This document shows, piece after piece, positions 35,896-46,725 of a DNA stretch of 64,000 nt (its first letter is position 1; the number at the start of each line of letters is the position of its first letter). Source of the DNA: Mauremys mutica (Eukaryota > Chordata > Testudines > Geoemydidae); contig NC_059089.1 of NCBI RefSeq assembly GCF_020497125.1, forward strand, positions 29,406,282-29,470,281, in the 5' to 3' direction. The position numbers were made by a program, and so were the translations under genes. Below the pieces are notes generated by a model. That model had not been told where the DNA came from. It saw only the letters and a list, made by a program, of their open reading frames with translations, and did not search any database.

Positions 35896-36074
35896 GTCAA
35901 GTACCAGAGGGGTAGCCGTGTTAGTCTGGATCTGTAAAAACAGCAAAGAGTCCTGTGGCACCTTATAGACTAACAGACGTTTTGGAGCATGAGCTTTCGT
36001 GGGTGAATACCCACTTCGTCGGATGCATCTGACGAAGTGGGTATTCACCCACGAAAGCTCATGCTCCAAAACGT
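35896..36074 (+). mobile_element. Fold-back retroposon inside array unit 4
   Basis: It opens with 'ACCAGAGGGGTAGCCGTGTT' and then forms inverted arms around GGATGCATC. The second arm stops early at 'CCAAAACGT'. An 11-bp duplication, CTCTCCTTGTA (35885-35895 and 36075-36085), flanks it. Same family as the elements at 10472 and 28716. Confidence 0.8.
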
Positions 36075-36657
36075 CTCTCCTTGTACTGTCTTCTTGCATA
36101 GAACATGGGCAGTGGTGCATGCTCGCAGGCTCTCCAGACCAAGCCTGTGAGCATGCATCACACTGAGGCATTGGGAGGGAGAAGAGAAGCATGATGGGTA
36201 CTAGATTCTCCATTGGTAGTGGCCGGGGTGACTGTGGGAGTTGACTCTGACTCTGTTCATCAAGTGGGGCTGATGTAGAGTGGATGGGAGAGGGAGGGCG
36301 GTATCTCAGACACCAATAGAACTTTGCGCAGTGATGGCTCCTACTTGGGTTACATGCTGTGTTTGCAGAGGGATCGTCCAGGAGCCCAGACAGCGGAGAA
36401 ACTGGAAGAAGTGAACCTGAGCAGCCTGGACATCCTTGTAAGCAGAGATGAAGAGTCCTCAGCTTTCTGCCTTCTCCATGACTGGCTGTGAGTGAACAAT
36501 TACGGCCTCTATTCCTCATCTGTACCACTCTAGTTTTCCTCGGAAGCCATGAACCTCCTTGTTGGCCATGGGGCCCTGTGGGATTAAGACCAGGGGAAGG
36601 GACAATAGTCTCCTCTTCACAGTGACTCTCTTGGATGCAGGTGCAAGGTGCTGCTTA

Positions 36658-36978
36658 ACATACAAATGTAAAAATAACAATACTGGGTCAGACGAAAGGT
36701 GCATGTAGTCCAGTATCCTCCCTTCCGACAGTGGCTTTGGTCAGAGGGAATGAACAGAACAGGGAATCACCGAGTGATCCATCTCCTGTTGCCCATTCCC
36801 AGCTTCTGGCAAACAGAGGCTATGGACACCATCCCTGCCCATCCTTACTAATAGCTGTCGATGGACCTCTCCTCCATGAATTTACATAGTTCTTTTTTGA
36901 ACCCCATTAAGCTTAAGCTAGCATTCTCTGGCAAGGAGTTCCACAGTTTGTGTGTGCATTGTGTGCTTTTTAATTGTA
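36658..36978 (-). mobile_element. CR1-clade LINE 3' fragment inside array unit 5
   Basis: The plus strand reads 'TACTGGGTCAGACGAAAGGT' and later 'GGCAAGGAGTTCCACAG', the reverse complement of the turtle-type CR1 3' end. It is more diverged than the copy at 29503. It replaces part of the first spacer. Confidence 0.7.
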
Positions 36979-37403
36979 TCTATAAAGGTGTAATGGGAGA
37001 TGAGAGAAGAAGAACCTACACAACATTGCAGATTCCGATGATAACTTTTGTTTTTCTCTCTTGTGCTTAGTACCACAGACAAAGAAGTCAAGGGTAAGAG
37101 CCCACCCCCGTTTTGAGGTGTAAAGTTCACAAGAGCCGTGAGACAGTGAGCGTTGTTGATGCCAGGCTATACAGATGCCATCGAGCTGGGAGTGGAGCAG
37201 ACATCACCATCAGTGAGATAAGTGTCTGGTTCGGTGAAGACTTTGCTAACGGCCCACCTGCTTCCAGGCTGGGACTTCTCGTTAGCTGGGGCTCAGTTTG
37301 TAGGAAAAGGTTCCTGAGTAGCTGTGGTTAGGAAGGAGGCAAGGTCCCCATTTCAGGGGTTGCTCATTTCTCTGTCCATAAATGGTGTGTCCTCTCTAGC
37401 AGT

Positions 37404-37625
37404 CAGGGCTGGCTCCAGGCACCAGCTTATCAAGCAGGTGCTTGGGGCGGCAACTCCTGAGCAGGGCGGCACTTTGAGGTATTCGGCGGCAATTCGGCGA
37501 AGGGTCCCTTACTAGGAGCGAAGGACCTCCCGCTGAATTGCCACAGATCGCGATCGCGGCTTTTTTTTTGCTTTTTTTTTTTTTTTTGGCTGCTTGTGGC
37601 GACCAAACCCCTGGAGCCAGCCCTG
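37404..37625. mobile_element. hAT-type MITE with perfect termini
   Basis: The 16-bp terminal inverted repeats, CAGGGCTGGCTCCAGG and CCTGGAGCCAGCCCTG, are perfect. The 8-bp target duplication CTAGCAGT (37396-37403 and 37626-37633) is also perfect. It is 222 bp long, non-coding, with an internal T-rich run. It interrupts module C of unit 5. Confidence 0.9.
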
Positions 37626-37997
37626 CTAGCAGTAGGTTCAATCCAAGGGGATGACTCCAGTTTCTTGCCTTCCTCCTGTGTGTTTTTTTTTTTCCTCTCT
37701 CTTCTAATGTGTTGGCCAACACTCTCTCCCTGTGTCTATCTCTCTCTGTCCTTGCCTCTCCTTGTGCTGTTTCCCTTCATAGGACATGGGCAGTGGTGCT
37801 AGCTGTGCATCCCCATAGGCTAGGTCTCGGGAGCCATGAAGAAGTAGGAGGGGATGAAAATCATGCTGGACAGTGGGTGCGAGAGTGGAGCGGTGACTCA
37901 GTGTTTACTCGGTCTGTATTCATTGAGTGGATTTCACGCACCAATAGAGCTGTATGTAGTGATGTCTCATGCTTGGTTTTTGCAGCTGCGCTTCTAG

Positions 37998-39993
37998 AGG
38001 AATCATGGAGGAGCAGCAGCCGAAGGAGAAGGTGGCAGACGTGGACCTGAGCAGCTTGGGCATTCTTCTAAGCAGAGATTAACAGTCCTCAGCTTTCTGC
38101 CTTGCACATAACTGGCTGTGAGTAAGCGATACTGTATTCAAAGCACTGACCTCCTCACTTAAAGTGGCCCCGGTTAACGTTGTTACATTGCTGATCAATT
38201 AGGGAACATGCTTGGGTAACATTGCGCAATGCTCCCTTATAACGTTGCTTGGCAGCTGCCTGGTTTATCAAGTTCTTGCAGGAAGAGCAGCCCATTTCAG
38301 CTCGCTGGTGGGGGCTTGGAACCAGGGTGGACCGGCAGCCCCCCATCAGCTCCCCGCCCCCCTAAGTTCCCTGTGCGGCAGCCACCCAGCAGGCTATCAA
38401 TTGCCGGCAGTTCAGCTGTCCCTCCCCCCCACTGCCATGTGCTGCTCCTGCCCTCTGCCTTGGAGCTGCTACCTGGAGCCTCCTGCTTGCTGTGCAGGGG
38501 AGAGGGGAAAGGGGGGCTAATGTCAGGGTGTCCCCCTCCCCCTACTCCTGCCCCCCACTTATCCCTTCTCCATCTAGAGCAGGGTGGGGACAGGACAAGG
38601 CTCAGGGTGGAGAGAGCCTGCTGCCCGTAGCTGCTGTCTCAACTTCCTGACCTACTTAAAAAGGCAATGTCCTTAAAGTGGTGTCAGCGCACTTGAAGGG
38701 GCAATGTGCATCTCTTGCTCTCCCCGCCCCCCCCCACACACAGGGTGTGTCTCTGTCTCTCTCTGCCATGCTGTCTCCCCTCCCTCCCTCCATTCGTGCT
38801 GCCTTGTAGAGTGTGAGGTTACATTAACAACAATGCGTTAACCCTTGAGGGCTCAGCTGAGTGCTAGTTCATCACTTAGCAGTAAGGCATTCCCTGGGAA
38901 ATATCCCACCCTCTGACTGCACCACCTCAACCATCATCATTACTGGTTACAGTATTAAATTGTTTGTTTAAAACTGATACTTTTAATTCCTCATCTTTAC
39001 TTGCTCTAGTATTGTTCACAGGCCGTGTGCTTCCTCGTTGAGTATAGGACTCTGTGGTATTAAGGCTGGGGAGTGGCCAGAGTCTGCTGTTCAGAGTGAC
39101 TGTCGGGTGCTGTTGCAAGGGCTGCTTTTTGGCTGAAATGCTAAGGGTGTCATGGGAAGAGTGTTGAGGGTGGAGCGCCGCCGTGTGGGAGAGGTGAAAA
39201 GAAGAGCTAGCGCGACGTTGCCTGCTTAGATGGTAACTTATTTTTTCCCCTTGTGCTGGCTTTAGTACCAAGGGAAAAGAAATCAGGCATCAGAGTCTAC
39301 TCCCTTCATACGTTGGAAAGTGAGCAAAAGTGATCGGACCGCGAGAGCTGTTGATGCTACGGAAAAGCTGTCCAGCTGGGAGTGGAACAGCTTCTACTCT
39401 CAATGATAAGTGTCTGTTTTGGTGATTGCTCTGCTCATGGCCCCCTTGCTTCTGGTAGCGATGCTCCGTTAGCTGGGGCTGGGTTTGTAGGAAAAGGTTC
39501 CCGACTAGTGGTTATGAGGGAGACAAGGTCCCCATTTTCAGGGGCTGGTCAGTTCTCTGGCCAGGAGCAGTGTGTCCTCTGCAGCAGAAGGTTAGATCCA
39601 GGAGAATGGCTGCAGGTGGAGAGTTGCTTGCGTTCCTCCTGTGTTTCTCTCTCTCTCTCTCTCTCTGTTCTCTAGTATGTTGGCCAACACACACCCTCTC
39701 TCTATCCTTGCCTTTCCTTATGCTGTCTTCCTTCTTAGGACATGGGTAGGTGTGCATCCCCACAGGTTAGGTCTTGGAAGCCCTGGAGTAGTAGGAGGGG
39801 ACAAAAACCATGTTGGGCAGTAGGCGCTAAAGTGGAGTGGTGACTGTTGGTGTTAACTCGGTCTCTGTTTGTCGAGTGGGGCCGATGTAGATGGGATGGA
39901 AGAGGGAGGCAGGGATGAGGCCAAGATTTCAAGCACCAATAGAGCTGTGTGTAGTTATGGCTCATGCTTGGCTTTTTGCAGCTGCGCTTGCAG
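37998..39993 (+). repeat. Array unit 6
   Basis: Module A (37998-38117) is 120 nt with both splice-like sites but an in-frame TAA where most copies have GAA. An 850-bp TA-flanked insert (about 38130-38980) follows the donor. The rest of the unit is complete. Confidence 0.85.
38130..38980. mobile_element. TA-flanked non-autonomous insert in array unit 6
   Basis: About 850 bp absent from the other units. It begins 'TACTGTATTCAAAGCACTGA' and ends 'AAATTGTTTGTTTAAAACTG' followed by ATA. TA at both edges suggests a Tc1/mariner-type MITE, but I could not verify terminal inverted repeats. The interior is GC-rich and holds chance open frames. Confidence 0.45.
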
Positions 39994-40113
39994 AGGAATT
40001 GTCCAGGAGCCCCAGCCCAAGGAGAAACTGGCAGAAGTGGATCTGAGCAGCCTGGACATCCTTCTAAGGAGACATGAACAGTCCTCAGCTTTCTGCCTTC
40101 TGAACAACTACCT
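39994..40113 (+). other. Module A, representative exon-like block
   Basis: This is a 120-nt block between CTTGCAG and GTGAGTAAG. Read from its second base it is open, encodes an acidic, leucine-rich amphipathic segment (EKLAEVDLSSLDILL) followed by RRHEQSSAFC, and ends with two bases of a codon. One base of the split codon lies at the start, so the block is phase-symmetric (2-2) and can be duplicated without breaking frame. Lengths across 16 copies: nine are 120 nt or close, one 117, and six are 112, 118, 119 (three) or 122. In-frame open copies are in units 1, 3, 4, 7, 14, 16 and 17. I know of no matching family. Confidence 0.45.
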
Positions 40114-41075
40114 GTGAGTAAGTGGTCAGTGCTTTCAATTCCTTATCTATACTTGCTGTAGTTTTCTTCACAGGCCATGTGCTTCCTCGTTCGGTACCGG
40201 GCACAGTGGTATTAAGGCTGGGGAAGGGACAGGAGTCTCCTGAGCAAAGTGACCATTTTGGGTGCAGTTACAATGGGTCCTGTCTAGTTGCAGGTGTAAA
40301 GTAGTAACGGGAGATGGTTTGAGGGCGGAGCTGTGGGATACAGGAGATGTGAAATGAAGAGACTACGCGACATTGCAGACCGAGATGTTAGTTTTTTTTT
40401 CTTTTTCTCCCCTCTGCTGGGTTTAGTACCAAGGAAAAAAAAGTCACACGTCAGTCTACTGCCCTCATGCAATGGCAAGTGAGTGAGAGCCGTCCATCTG
40501 GGAGCCGAGGAGATGCTACTGTCACTGAGATAAGTGTCTGTTTTGCTGAGGGTTCTGCTCACAGCCGATCTGACTCCAGGTAGACACACCCTATTAGCTG
40601 GGGCTGGGTTTGTAAGAACAGGTTCCTGACTAGCTGTGGATATGAGGGAGACAAGGTTCCCGTTTTCAGGGGCTGCTCATTTTTCAATCCACAAGCAGTA
40701 TGTCCTCCGCAAGAGAAGGTTGGATCCAGGAGGATGCCTCGAGCTGGCGAGTTCCTTCCCCTCCTCCTGTGTTTCTCTCCCTCCCTCTCTCTCTCTTTCT
40801 CTCTCTCTTTTCTGTACTGTGTTGGCCAACACACACTCTCTTTCTCTCTGTCTGTGTCCTTGCCTCTCCCTGTGCTTTCTCCCTTTATAGGACACGGGTA
40901 GGGGTGGATCCCCACAGGCTAGGTCTCGGGAGCCATGAAGAAGTAGGAGGGTCGAAAATCATGCAGGGTAGTGGGTGCGAGAGTGGAGGCAGGTACTGGA
41001 AGGTCTTGTGCACCTGTAGTGTTTTTGTCAGTGATGGCTCTTCCATAGGTGGTTTGCTGTTCTTGCGGAGGGCTG
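39994..41075 (+). repeat. Array unit 7 (best-preserved A module)
   Basis: Module A (39994-40113) is 120 nt, open, with a CTTGCAG acceptor and GTGAGTAAG donor. Its frame includes VQEPQPKEKLAEVDLSSLDI. Modules B, C and D follow. The end of the unit drifts into a unique-looking segment at about 40990. Confidence 0.85.
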
Positions 41076-41507
41076 CTCCAGGACAGCGGAGCATCTGCAG
41101 GAAGCAGACCTGTACAATCTAGCTGTTTCGCTTTGCAGTGGAGCCGAGGAGCTCTCTTGTAATATTGGAGGAGCAGGTGTGTGTTTTTGTGAAATGATAT
41201 TTTTCTATCCAGTATCTGCAGAGTGAGGTGCCTTGTGGAGAGCAGAGAGATGCTTCTCCTATCCATGGGATGGGTCCTGGGGAAGGTCCAGCTCTGCCTG
41301 TGGCTGGCAGTGGTCTGGGATTATCCTTTTCCTGGAGGGCTGTAGCTCCTTAGGAGTGGTGAGTATTTTAGGCCCTGGGTAAGCTGAAGAAGAATAAAGA
41401 AGGAGGGAGCAGCAGCCAGTGACTTGTGTCCGTTGTTCTTCCATGCACAAGTGGTGACCTAGCTTACAAGTGTTCTCTCTTTCTCTTTTCAGTCGTACTG
41501 AGATTGG

Positions 41508-43088
41508 TCAGATGAGAGATCGGTGCTGTAACACTAGATCCCAATTATTGGAATGTTCATTTACGAATTTACGGATCATGGCCCCCAAAGTTCCATTAAA
41601 CCTTTCCACTAGGCCATTAGTTTGGTGATGGTACGGGGTGGCCACCAAGTGATGCACCCCATGAGTTTCCCACAGGTCTTTCATGGTCCCTGATAGGAAA
41701 TTTGTTCCCGAATCTGTAAGAATTTCCGAGGGCCAACCCACCCTGGTAAAAATGTCAGTTAAGGCCTGGCACACAGTTTTAGCCCTGGTGTTGCCTAGAG
41801 CTACTGCTTCCGGCCATCTGGTAGCAAAGTCCACAAAAGTCAGTATGTACTGCTTTCCTCTGGGGGTCTTCTTTGGGAAAGGACCCATAATATCCACAGC
41901 TACTCGCTGAAATGGGACCTCCATTATGGGAAGTGGTTGGAGAGGGGCCTTGACCTGGTCTTGGGGTTTTCCTATCGTTTGGCATACCTTACAAGACCGG
42001 ACGTAAGTGGCTACCGCCTTGCCCATCCCCTCCCAGTCAAAGGACCTTCCCAACCTGTCTTTGCTTCGCTTCACCCCAGAATGTCCACTAGGGTGATCAT
42101 GGGCTAAGCTTAAGAGCTTTTCCCGGTACTTGGTCGGAACTAGCAACCGTTTTTGAGGATGCCAGCCCTCCTGGTGTCCACCAGAAAGAAATTCCTTGTA
42201 TAACAGTCCTTGCTCCACAATGAACCGGGATCGGTTAGTAGAGCTGAGAGGCGGTGGGTTGCTGCGTGCCGCCGCCCATGCTTTCTTGAGGCTGTCATCG
42301 GCTTCCTGCTCTGCTTGGAACTGTTCCCTTGAGGCGGGAGACACCAGTTCCTCTGGAAGCGATGTAGGTGATGAGGTTGTTTCCGTTGACCGTGAACCAC
42401 TCTCCGCTGGTGCACAAGGTGATATTTCAGGCTCCGGCTGAGCCTCTAGGGTAGGGTTGTCTGCTGGTTTTTCCAGTTCAGGCCCGTTGTCACCCTCTGG
42501 CGGTGGTGTTGTAAGCGCTGGTTGCTCTTCCAGTTCCGGTTCTGGGACTGGCTGTATTATGGCTGTTGTAGTTGTTGGTATGGGAGCCGGCTCCACCCTT
42601 TCTGGTAACACAGACGGGGTCTCGGTGGATGGCTCAGGAACAGGGATGGGTCCGGCAGCTCGTCTGGCTTGGCTGCGTGTAACCACTCCCTCTGTTTTTG
42701 GCTGTTCAACGTGTCGGGCCAAGTCGTTCCCCAGTAGCATGGGAATCGAATGGTTGTCATAGACAGCAAAAGTCCACTTCCCTGACCAGCCCTTGTACTG
42801 GACAGGTAAACGTACTGTAGGTAATGTTACAGGTTTCGACATGAAGGGGCGAATTGTCACTTTGGTTTTCTGGTTGATGAATGTGGGATCCACGAAGGTT
42901 CGGTGGATAGCTGACACATGTGATGTAGTGTCTCTCCATGCGATGATCTCCTTTCCGTCCACTCTCAAAGTTTCTCTATGTTCTAAGGGTATTTGAGATA
43001 CATCTATGTCCGGCTTTCCTTGGTGTGAAGGTGCAAGGAGTTGCACTCGGTTTAGGTTCTTTGGGCATTTGGCTTTGATATGGCACAA
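41508..43088 (-). pseudogene. Gypsy pol: zinc knuckle, protease, integrase (no reverse transcriptase between)
   Basis: One open frame of 526 codons. In order: the end of a CCHC knuckle (CFRCNELCHIKAKC, partly before the frame start); an aspartic-protease-like domain (AWRDTTSHVSAI...LLGNDLA); about 130 Pro/Glu-rich residues; the integrase HHCC zinc domain (HDHPSGHSGVKRS, SCKVCQ); and the integrase core with D (VAVDIMGPF), D (LTDSGTNF) and E (NGLVERFNGTL). The integrase breaks off near 41525, and the last few residues come from array DNA. The C-terminal integrase, reverse transcriptase, RNase H and 3' LTR are absent. Protease followed directly by integrase is the order of Gmr1-type Gypsy elements. 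Confidence 0.88.
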
Positions 43089-43122
43089 TTCATTGCATCG
43101 AAAACATCGCCCACTTGATGGG

Positions 43123-44046
43123 TCACCGGTTTGTTTTTGGTCTACTGGAGACTGGTGGGGTAGAAGAAGAGGTAGGGTGTGACTGTCCTTGGGTTGTAGG
43201 TGTGGGCTTGATTGGCCCTCGATGGTAGGGTTTAGTCTCGGTGGGTACCTTGTGGGATTCGCTCCCCTTGGCAGTAGCTTTCGTGTTGTCTACCGATGCC
43301 ATCCATCTGGCTCCAATCTCCCCTGCCTTAGTGAGAGATTTTGGTTTACCATCTTGTATGTAGCGTCTAATGTTCTCCGGAACACCATCTAGGAACTGTT
43401 CCATCAATATCAGGAGGTGTAAGTCGTCTATGTCCTTAACCTTGGATCCTGTTATCCAGGACAAATAGTGTTTTTCAAGGTAAGCAGCGTGCTGTGGAAA
43501 TGACATCTCTGGTTTCCATTTCTGGTCTCTGAACCGCTGACGGGCGTGATCAGGGGTGATGCCCATTCTGAATCTGGCCTTGGTTAGGAATAGTTGAAAG
43601 TCATTCATTTGGTCCCTAGGCATTTCAGCTGCCACCAGGGCTAATTGTCCGCAGAGCTGTGGCCTCAGCTCTACCATGTATTCTGTTTCAGGAAGACGGT
43701 ATCCCAGACAGGCCCTTTCAAAGTTTTCTAAGAAGGCCTCAACATCCTCACCTACCCTGTAGGCGGGAAATTTTCTCCGAGAAGATTGATCAGTAGGTTG
43801 AAGAGGGAGTGGATTGGTTGGGTGATTCTGCTTAAGCCTTTCTAATTCCAGTTCTTTGTCTTTCAACTCCATTTGTCTTTTGTGCTCAGCCTCTTTGGCT
43901 TGTATTTTCTCCATTTCTCTCTTGTGCTCAGCCTGTTTGATTTTGTCTTTCATCTCCAGCTCCTGGAGTTTAATATTTAAATCTTGTTGTTTTAAGTCCA
44001 GTTCTCTTTGTTTTGCATCCAGTTTAGATGCGTCCTTGGCACTCAT
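43123..44046 (-). pseudogene. Gypsy gag with SCAN-like capsid (open frame)
   Basis: 307 codons from ATG to TGA. Residues 1-75 form a long charged coiled coil (KQRELDLKQQDLNIKLQELE). Residues 90-230 are a SCAN-like capsid region (FPAYRVGEDVEAFLENFERA, ELRPQLCGQLALVAAEMPRD). The tail is Pro/Ser/Thr-rich. The zinc knuckle lies just downstream in the +1 frame. SCAN domains of vertebrate zinc-finger proteins are thought to come from the capsid of this Gypsy group. The frame is open, but the element is truncated and cannot be autonomous. Confidence 0.85.
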
Positions 44047-44640
44047 TGTTTCTGTGTCCTGGTGCTGGCCACACCCCTATGCAGGCAGGGTATGTGCTGT
44101 TTTGCTTGCTTCCGTTGCTTGGGTTACAGTTTCTAACCCTGCCTATCCCTGACTAAACAAAGAGAAGTCAATCCTTTGTATAGCAAATTGTGGTTTGTGT
44201 AATGTTACTGTTTTGTACTGAGAAAGAGGGAAAGATAAAAAAAAAAATTCTGTCTCCCTCTCTCTCTGAGCTGCTGTCTCAATACCTATGAGAAAAACCT
44301 GGTCTATTTCCCTCAGGGATCTGTGTTCTCCTGCTTTTTGAGCATTTCAAAAGACCCAGGAAAAAAAAATCTGGCTGGAGAGTTTCTCTCTCCCCCCCCC
44401 GCAAACCTGTTTTTCCTGCTGGATGGGAATGTACTTTGACGAGCACTTCCCCCCACCTTAGGAATCCTGAGTGATACCTGATATCACAAAGGAAGGACAC
44501 ACCTCTAGGGAAGAGTTTTTCTCAGTGTAACCTAGCAGAAAAAAACTCCTTCTAACCCTGAAAACTGCTTCAAAACTGCCTTTTGGTAGAAAAAAAAACC
44601 CGTGCTTCTATCAATGGGTTCGAAACACCGTTGCTCACCA

Positions 44641-45265
44641 TGTCAGAGTTTTCCCCCCCACTTGGAACTGTTGGGCTCCAATGTGGGGACCCGCATGTCT
44701 TCCCCCACCCCAAAATCCTAGGGTAGGTCTCCCCTTTGCTGCCACCACCTCAGTCAATACGTGGGCCGGGACACCCTTGTTTTCACCCTGTCTCCCTCCA
44801 AAGACTTCCCCTGGGGAAACACAGATCAACTCACAGAGGGAGAAACCTTCCCCCTCCCCTCTCTGCCCGGAGATAAACTGTCTCACCACCGAGAGAGTGT
44901 GTCTTAGTCCCTTCCCCTATCCACAGTAGAAGGGATTTAATCAAATCTTTATAGAAAGAATTTATTAAAGGAAAAACAAGAAAACACAGAATCTCTATGA
45001 GCCCAAGCTGGACACTCATAGGGTATAACCTTGCTAAGTTCTGGAGAGAATCCTCTCTCTTTCTCAGTACAACAATACAGGTAGAATTAAGAATAATCAA
45101 TAACAAACACACAGAATTGCAAGCATAGGATTATTAGGTGAGGACACAAAGTATCTTTCTAATACTCACTATCTTGACTAGAAGAAATTAGTTCAGAAAG
45201 GTGGAAGCTGGTAAAGACTTGATTAAAACGTCTGGACCCTTGTAATTCCAAAACGGCTAAGAACA

Positions 45266-45299
<34 letters not shown>

Positions 45300-45405
45300 G
45301 GAAAAAGTTCCCTCCTAGGAATTTCAAATTCTCTTCCCTGATTGGTCCTCAGGTCAGGTGCCCACCAGGTACTATGTGTTAACCCTTTACTAACTATTCA
45401 TGACA
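44641..45405 (-). repeat. Gypsy 5' LTR
   Basis: It is 765 bp and bounded by TGTCA and TGACA on the plus strand. It contains a (CA)n run (about 45268-45296) and 'GAATTTATTAAAGG'. Its general layout resembles the LTR at 19691-20453, including 'GTCAGGTGCC' near the outer end, so the two elements are related. Confidence 0.8.
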
Positions 45406-46058
45406 CGGCCAACCTGTGGCAGAGACCAAAGAAGGAGCAGCCACCTGGAGCCCATCCCTAGGGATGGAAGCCGGACAATGATCTGCAGAGTAAGAGCAAA
45501 TGGAAACTTGCTGAAGTTCAGTATTGAGGGAGGGCTGCAAATACTCTTGTCAGTGGAGAGAATTTGTGAGTATGGGGAGGGCCCCTGAGGAAAGGCCTCA
45601 GCATCTTACGGGGGCACGATAAGCTCGGGGGAATCCTTTGTGCCCTCTCAAGGAATTGTCAGGTGCTATGGAGTCTTCCCAAAGTGCGATAACTCTTTGT
45701 GGAGAGCCAGGAAGGTGACTACAGGTGCTGAGTTTGCCTCCTTCCTGTACGTGTATCTCTGCTCTCATATGTTGGCCAACATGTGCGCGCTCTCTTTCTG
45801 TCTCTCTCCTTGTCTCCTTGCATAGAACATGGGCAATGGTGGATGCTCACAGTCTAGGGCTGGAGAGCCTGCACCCCACTGGGGCATTGGGAGGGGGAAG
45901 AGAAGCATGATGGGTACTAGATCCTCCATTGGTAGTGGTGGGGGGTGACTGTAGGAGTTGACTCTGACTCTGTTCATCAAGTGGGGCTGATGTATGGTGG
46001 GTGGGAGAGGGAGGGCGGCATCTCACACACCAATAGAACTTTGGGCAGTGACGGCCCC

Positions 46059-46725
46059 TGTGATGGGTTGGATCACAGATTACCCCCCACCCCGGGAGCT
46101 GCCAACTGATGTGCCAAGTCTACCTCTGCCCCTGCTTTCCCTGCTAGCTCAGGACTCTAGCACCGTCTCTTGCTGAGCCAGATACTCCCATCTGCTCCAA
46201 CATAGACCCAGGGTCTGAATTACTTGCCCCAAAGCAGCAGGTTTACCTGAAAACAGCTCACAGAAGTGTGCTTGTCTTTAGCACTCAGATGCCCAACTCC
46301 CAATGGTGTACAAACACAAATAAATCTGTTTTACCCTGCATAAAGCTTATAGGGAGTAAACTCATAAATTGCTCATCCTCTAGAACACTGATAGAGAGAG
46401 ATGCACAGCTGTTTGCCCCCCGTCCAGGTTAACTCTGGGTTAATTAATAAGTAAAAAGTGATTTTATCAATACGGAAAGTAGGATTTAAGTGGTTCCAAA
46501 TAGTAACAGACAGAACAAAGTGAGTCACCAAGCGAATTAAAAAGTGCAAATCTATGTCTAATCAAACTGAACACAGATAATCTCACCCTCAGAGATGCTT
46601 CAGTAAGTTTTTTTTCCTCAGACTGGACCCCATCCAGGCTTGGGCACAATTCTTTCCCTGGTACAGCTCTTGTTCCAGCTCAGGTGGTAGCTAGGGGATT
46701 CTTCATGACTCCATGGAGCTATAAA
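46059..46725 (-). mobile_element. LTR fragment in array unit 8
   Basis: The plus strand starts TGTGATGGGTTGGATCACAG, the complement of a common turtle ERV-type LTR end, and runs to 'TGACTCCATGGAGCT'. The far end is not the expected TG/CA terminus. Array sequence resumes in the next unit's spacer, so module A of unit 8 was lost around this insertion. Confidence 0.5.

Larger units (their letters stand above)
35448..36368 (+). repeat. Array unit 4 (divergent type II)
   Basis: Module A is open but runs on without a GTGAGT donor (end near 35567). The next part departs from the type I unit. It has 'CTGCTGATCTTCCAG' before a 47-nt block (35738-35784) and a strong GTGAGTACAG donor. The palindrome is degenerate (TGTTGGCCAGTA). 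A fold-back retroposon sits in the second CT tract. Confidence 0.75.
36369..37997 (+). repeat. Array unit 5
   Basis: Module A (36369-36487) is 119 nt, frameshifted by a one-base deletion. A CR1 3' fragment (about 36658-36978) replaces part of the first spacer, and a hAT MITE (37404-37625) splits module C. The palindrome is intact at about 37710. Confidence 0.85.
41525..45405 (-). mobile_element. Gmr1-type Gypsy retrotransposon, 3'-truncated, in array unit 8
   Basis: On the minus strand: 5' LTR (45405-44641), a primer-binding-like TGGTGAGCAACGGTGTTTCG, gag, then protease and integrase. The element stops inside integrase at about 41525. It lies between two pieces of type II array DNA, so it entered the array after the units formed. 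Gag and pol are in different frames; I cannot tell whether that is programmed or a later lesion. Confidence 0.85.
41076..46725 (+). repeat. Array unit 8 (divergent type II, split by Gypsy and an LTR)
   Basis: Array sequence resumes around inserted elements. 41076-41524 has strong 3' splice-like sites ('TTCTCTTTCTCTTTTCAG', ending at 41492) and little similarity to type I. 45406-46058 is a type II unit like the one at 35.7-36.3 kb, with 'CAGGAAGGTGACTAC', ATGTTGGCCAACAT and 'CTTGCATAGAACATGGGC'. Its module A was lost with the LTR insertion at 46059-46725. Confidence 0.7.

Noticed and set aside
35842..36528. 228-codon minus-strand frame in array unit 4
   Set aside because: It runs through the inserted fold-back retroposon, and all visible splice signals in the array are on the plus strand.
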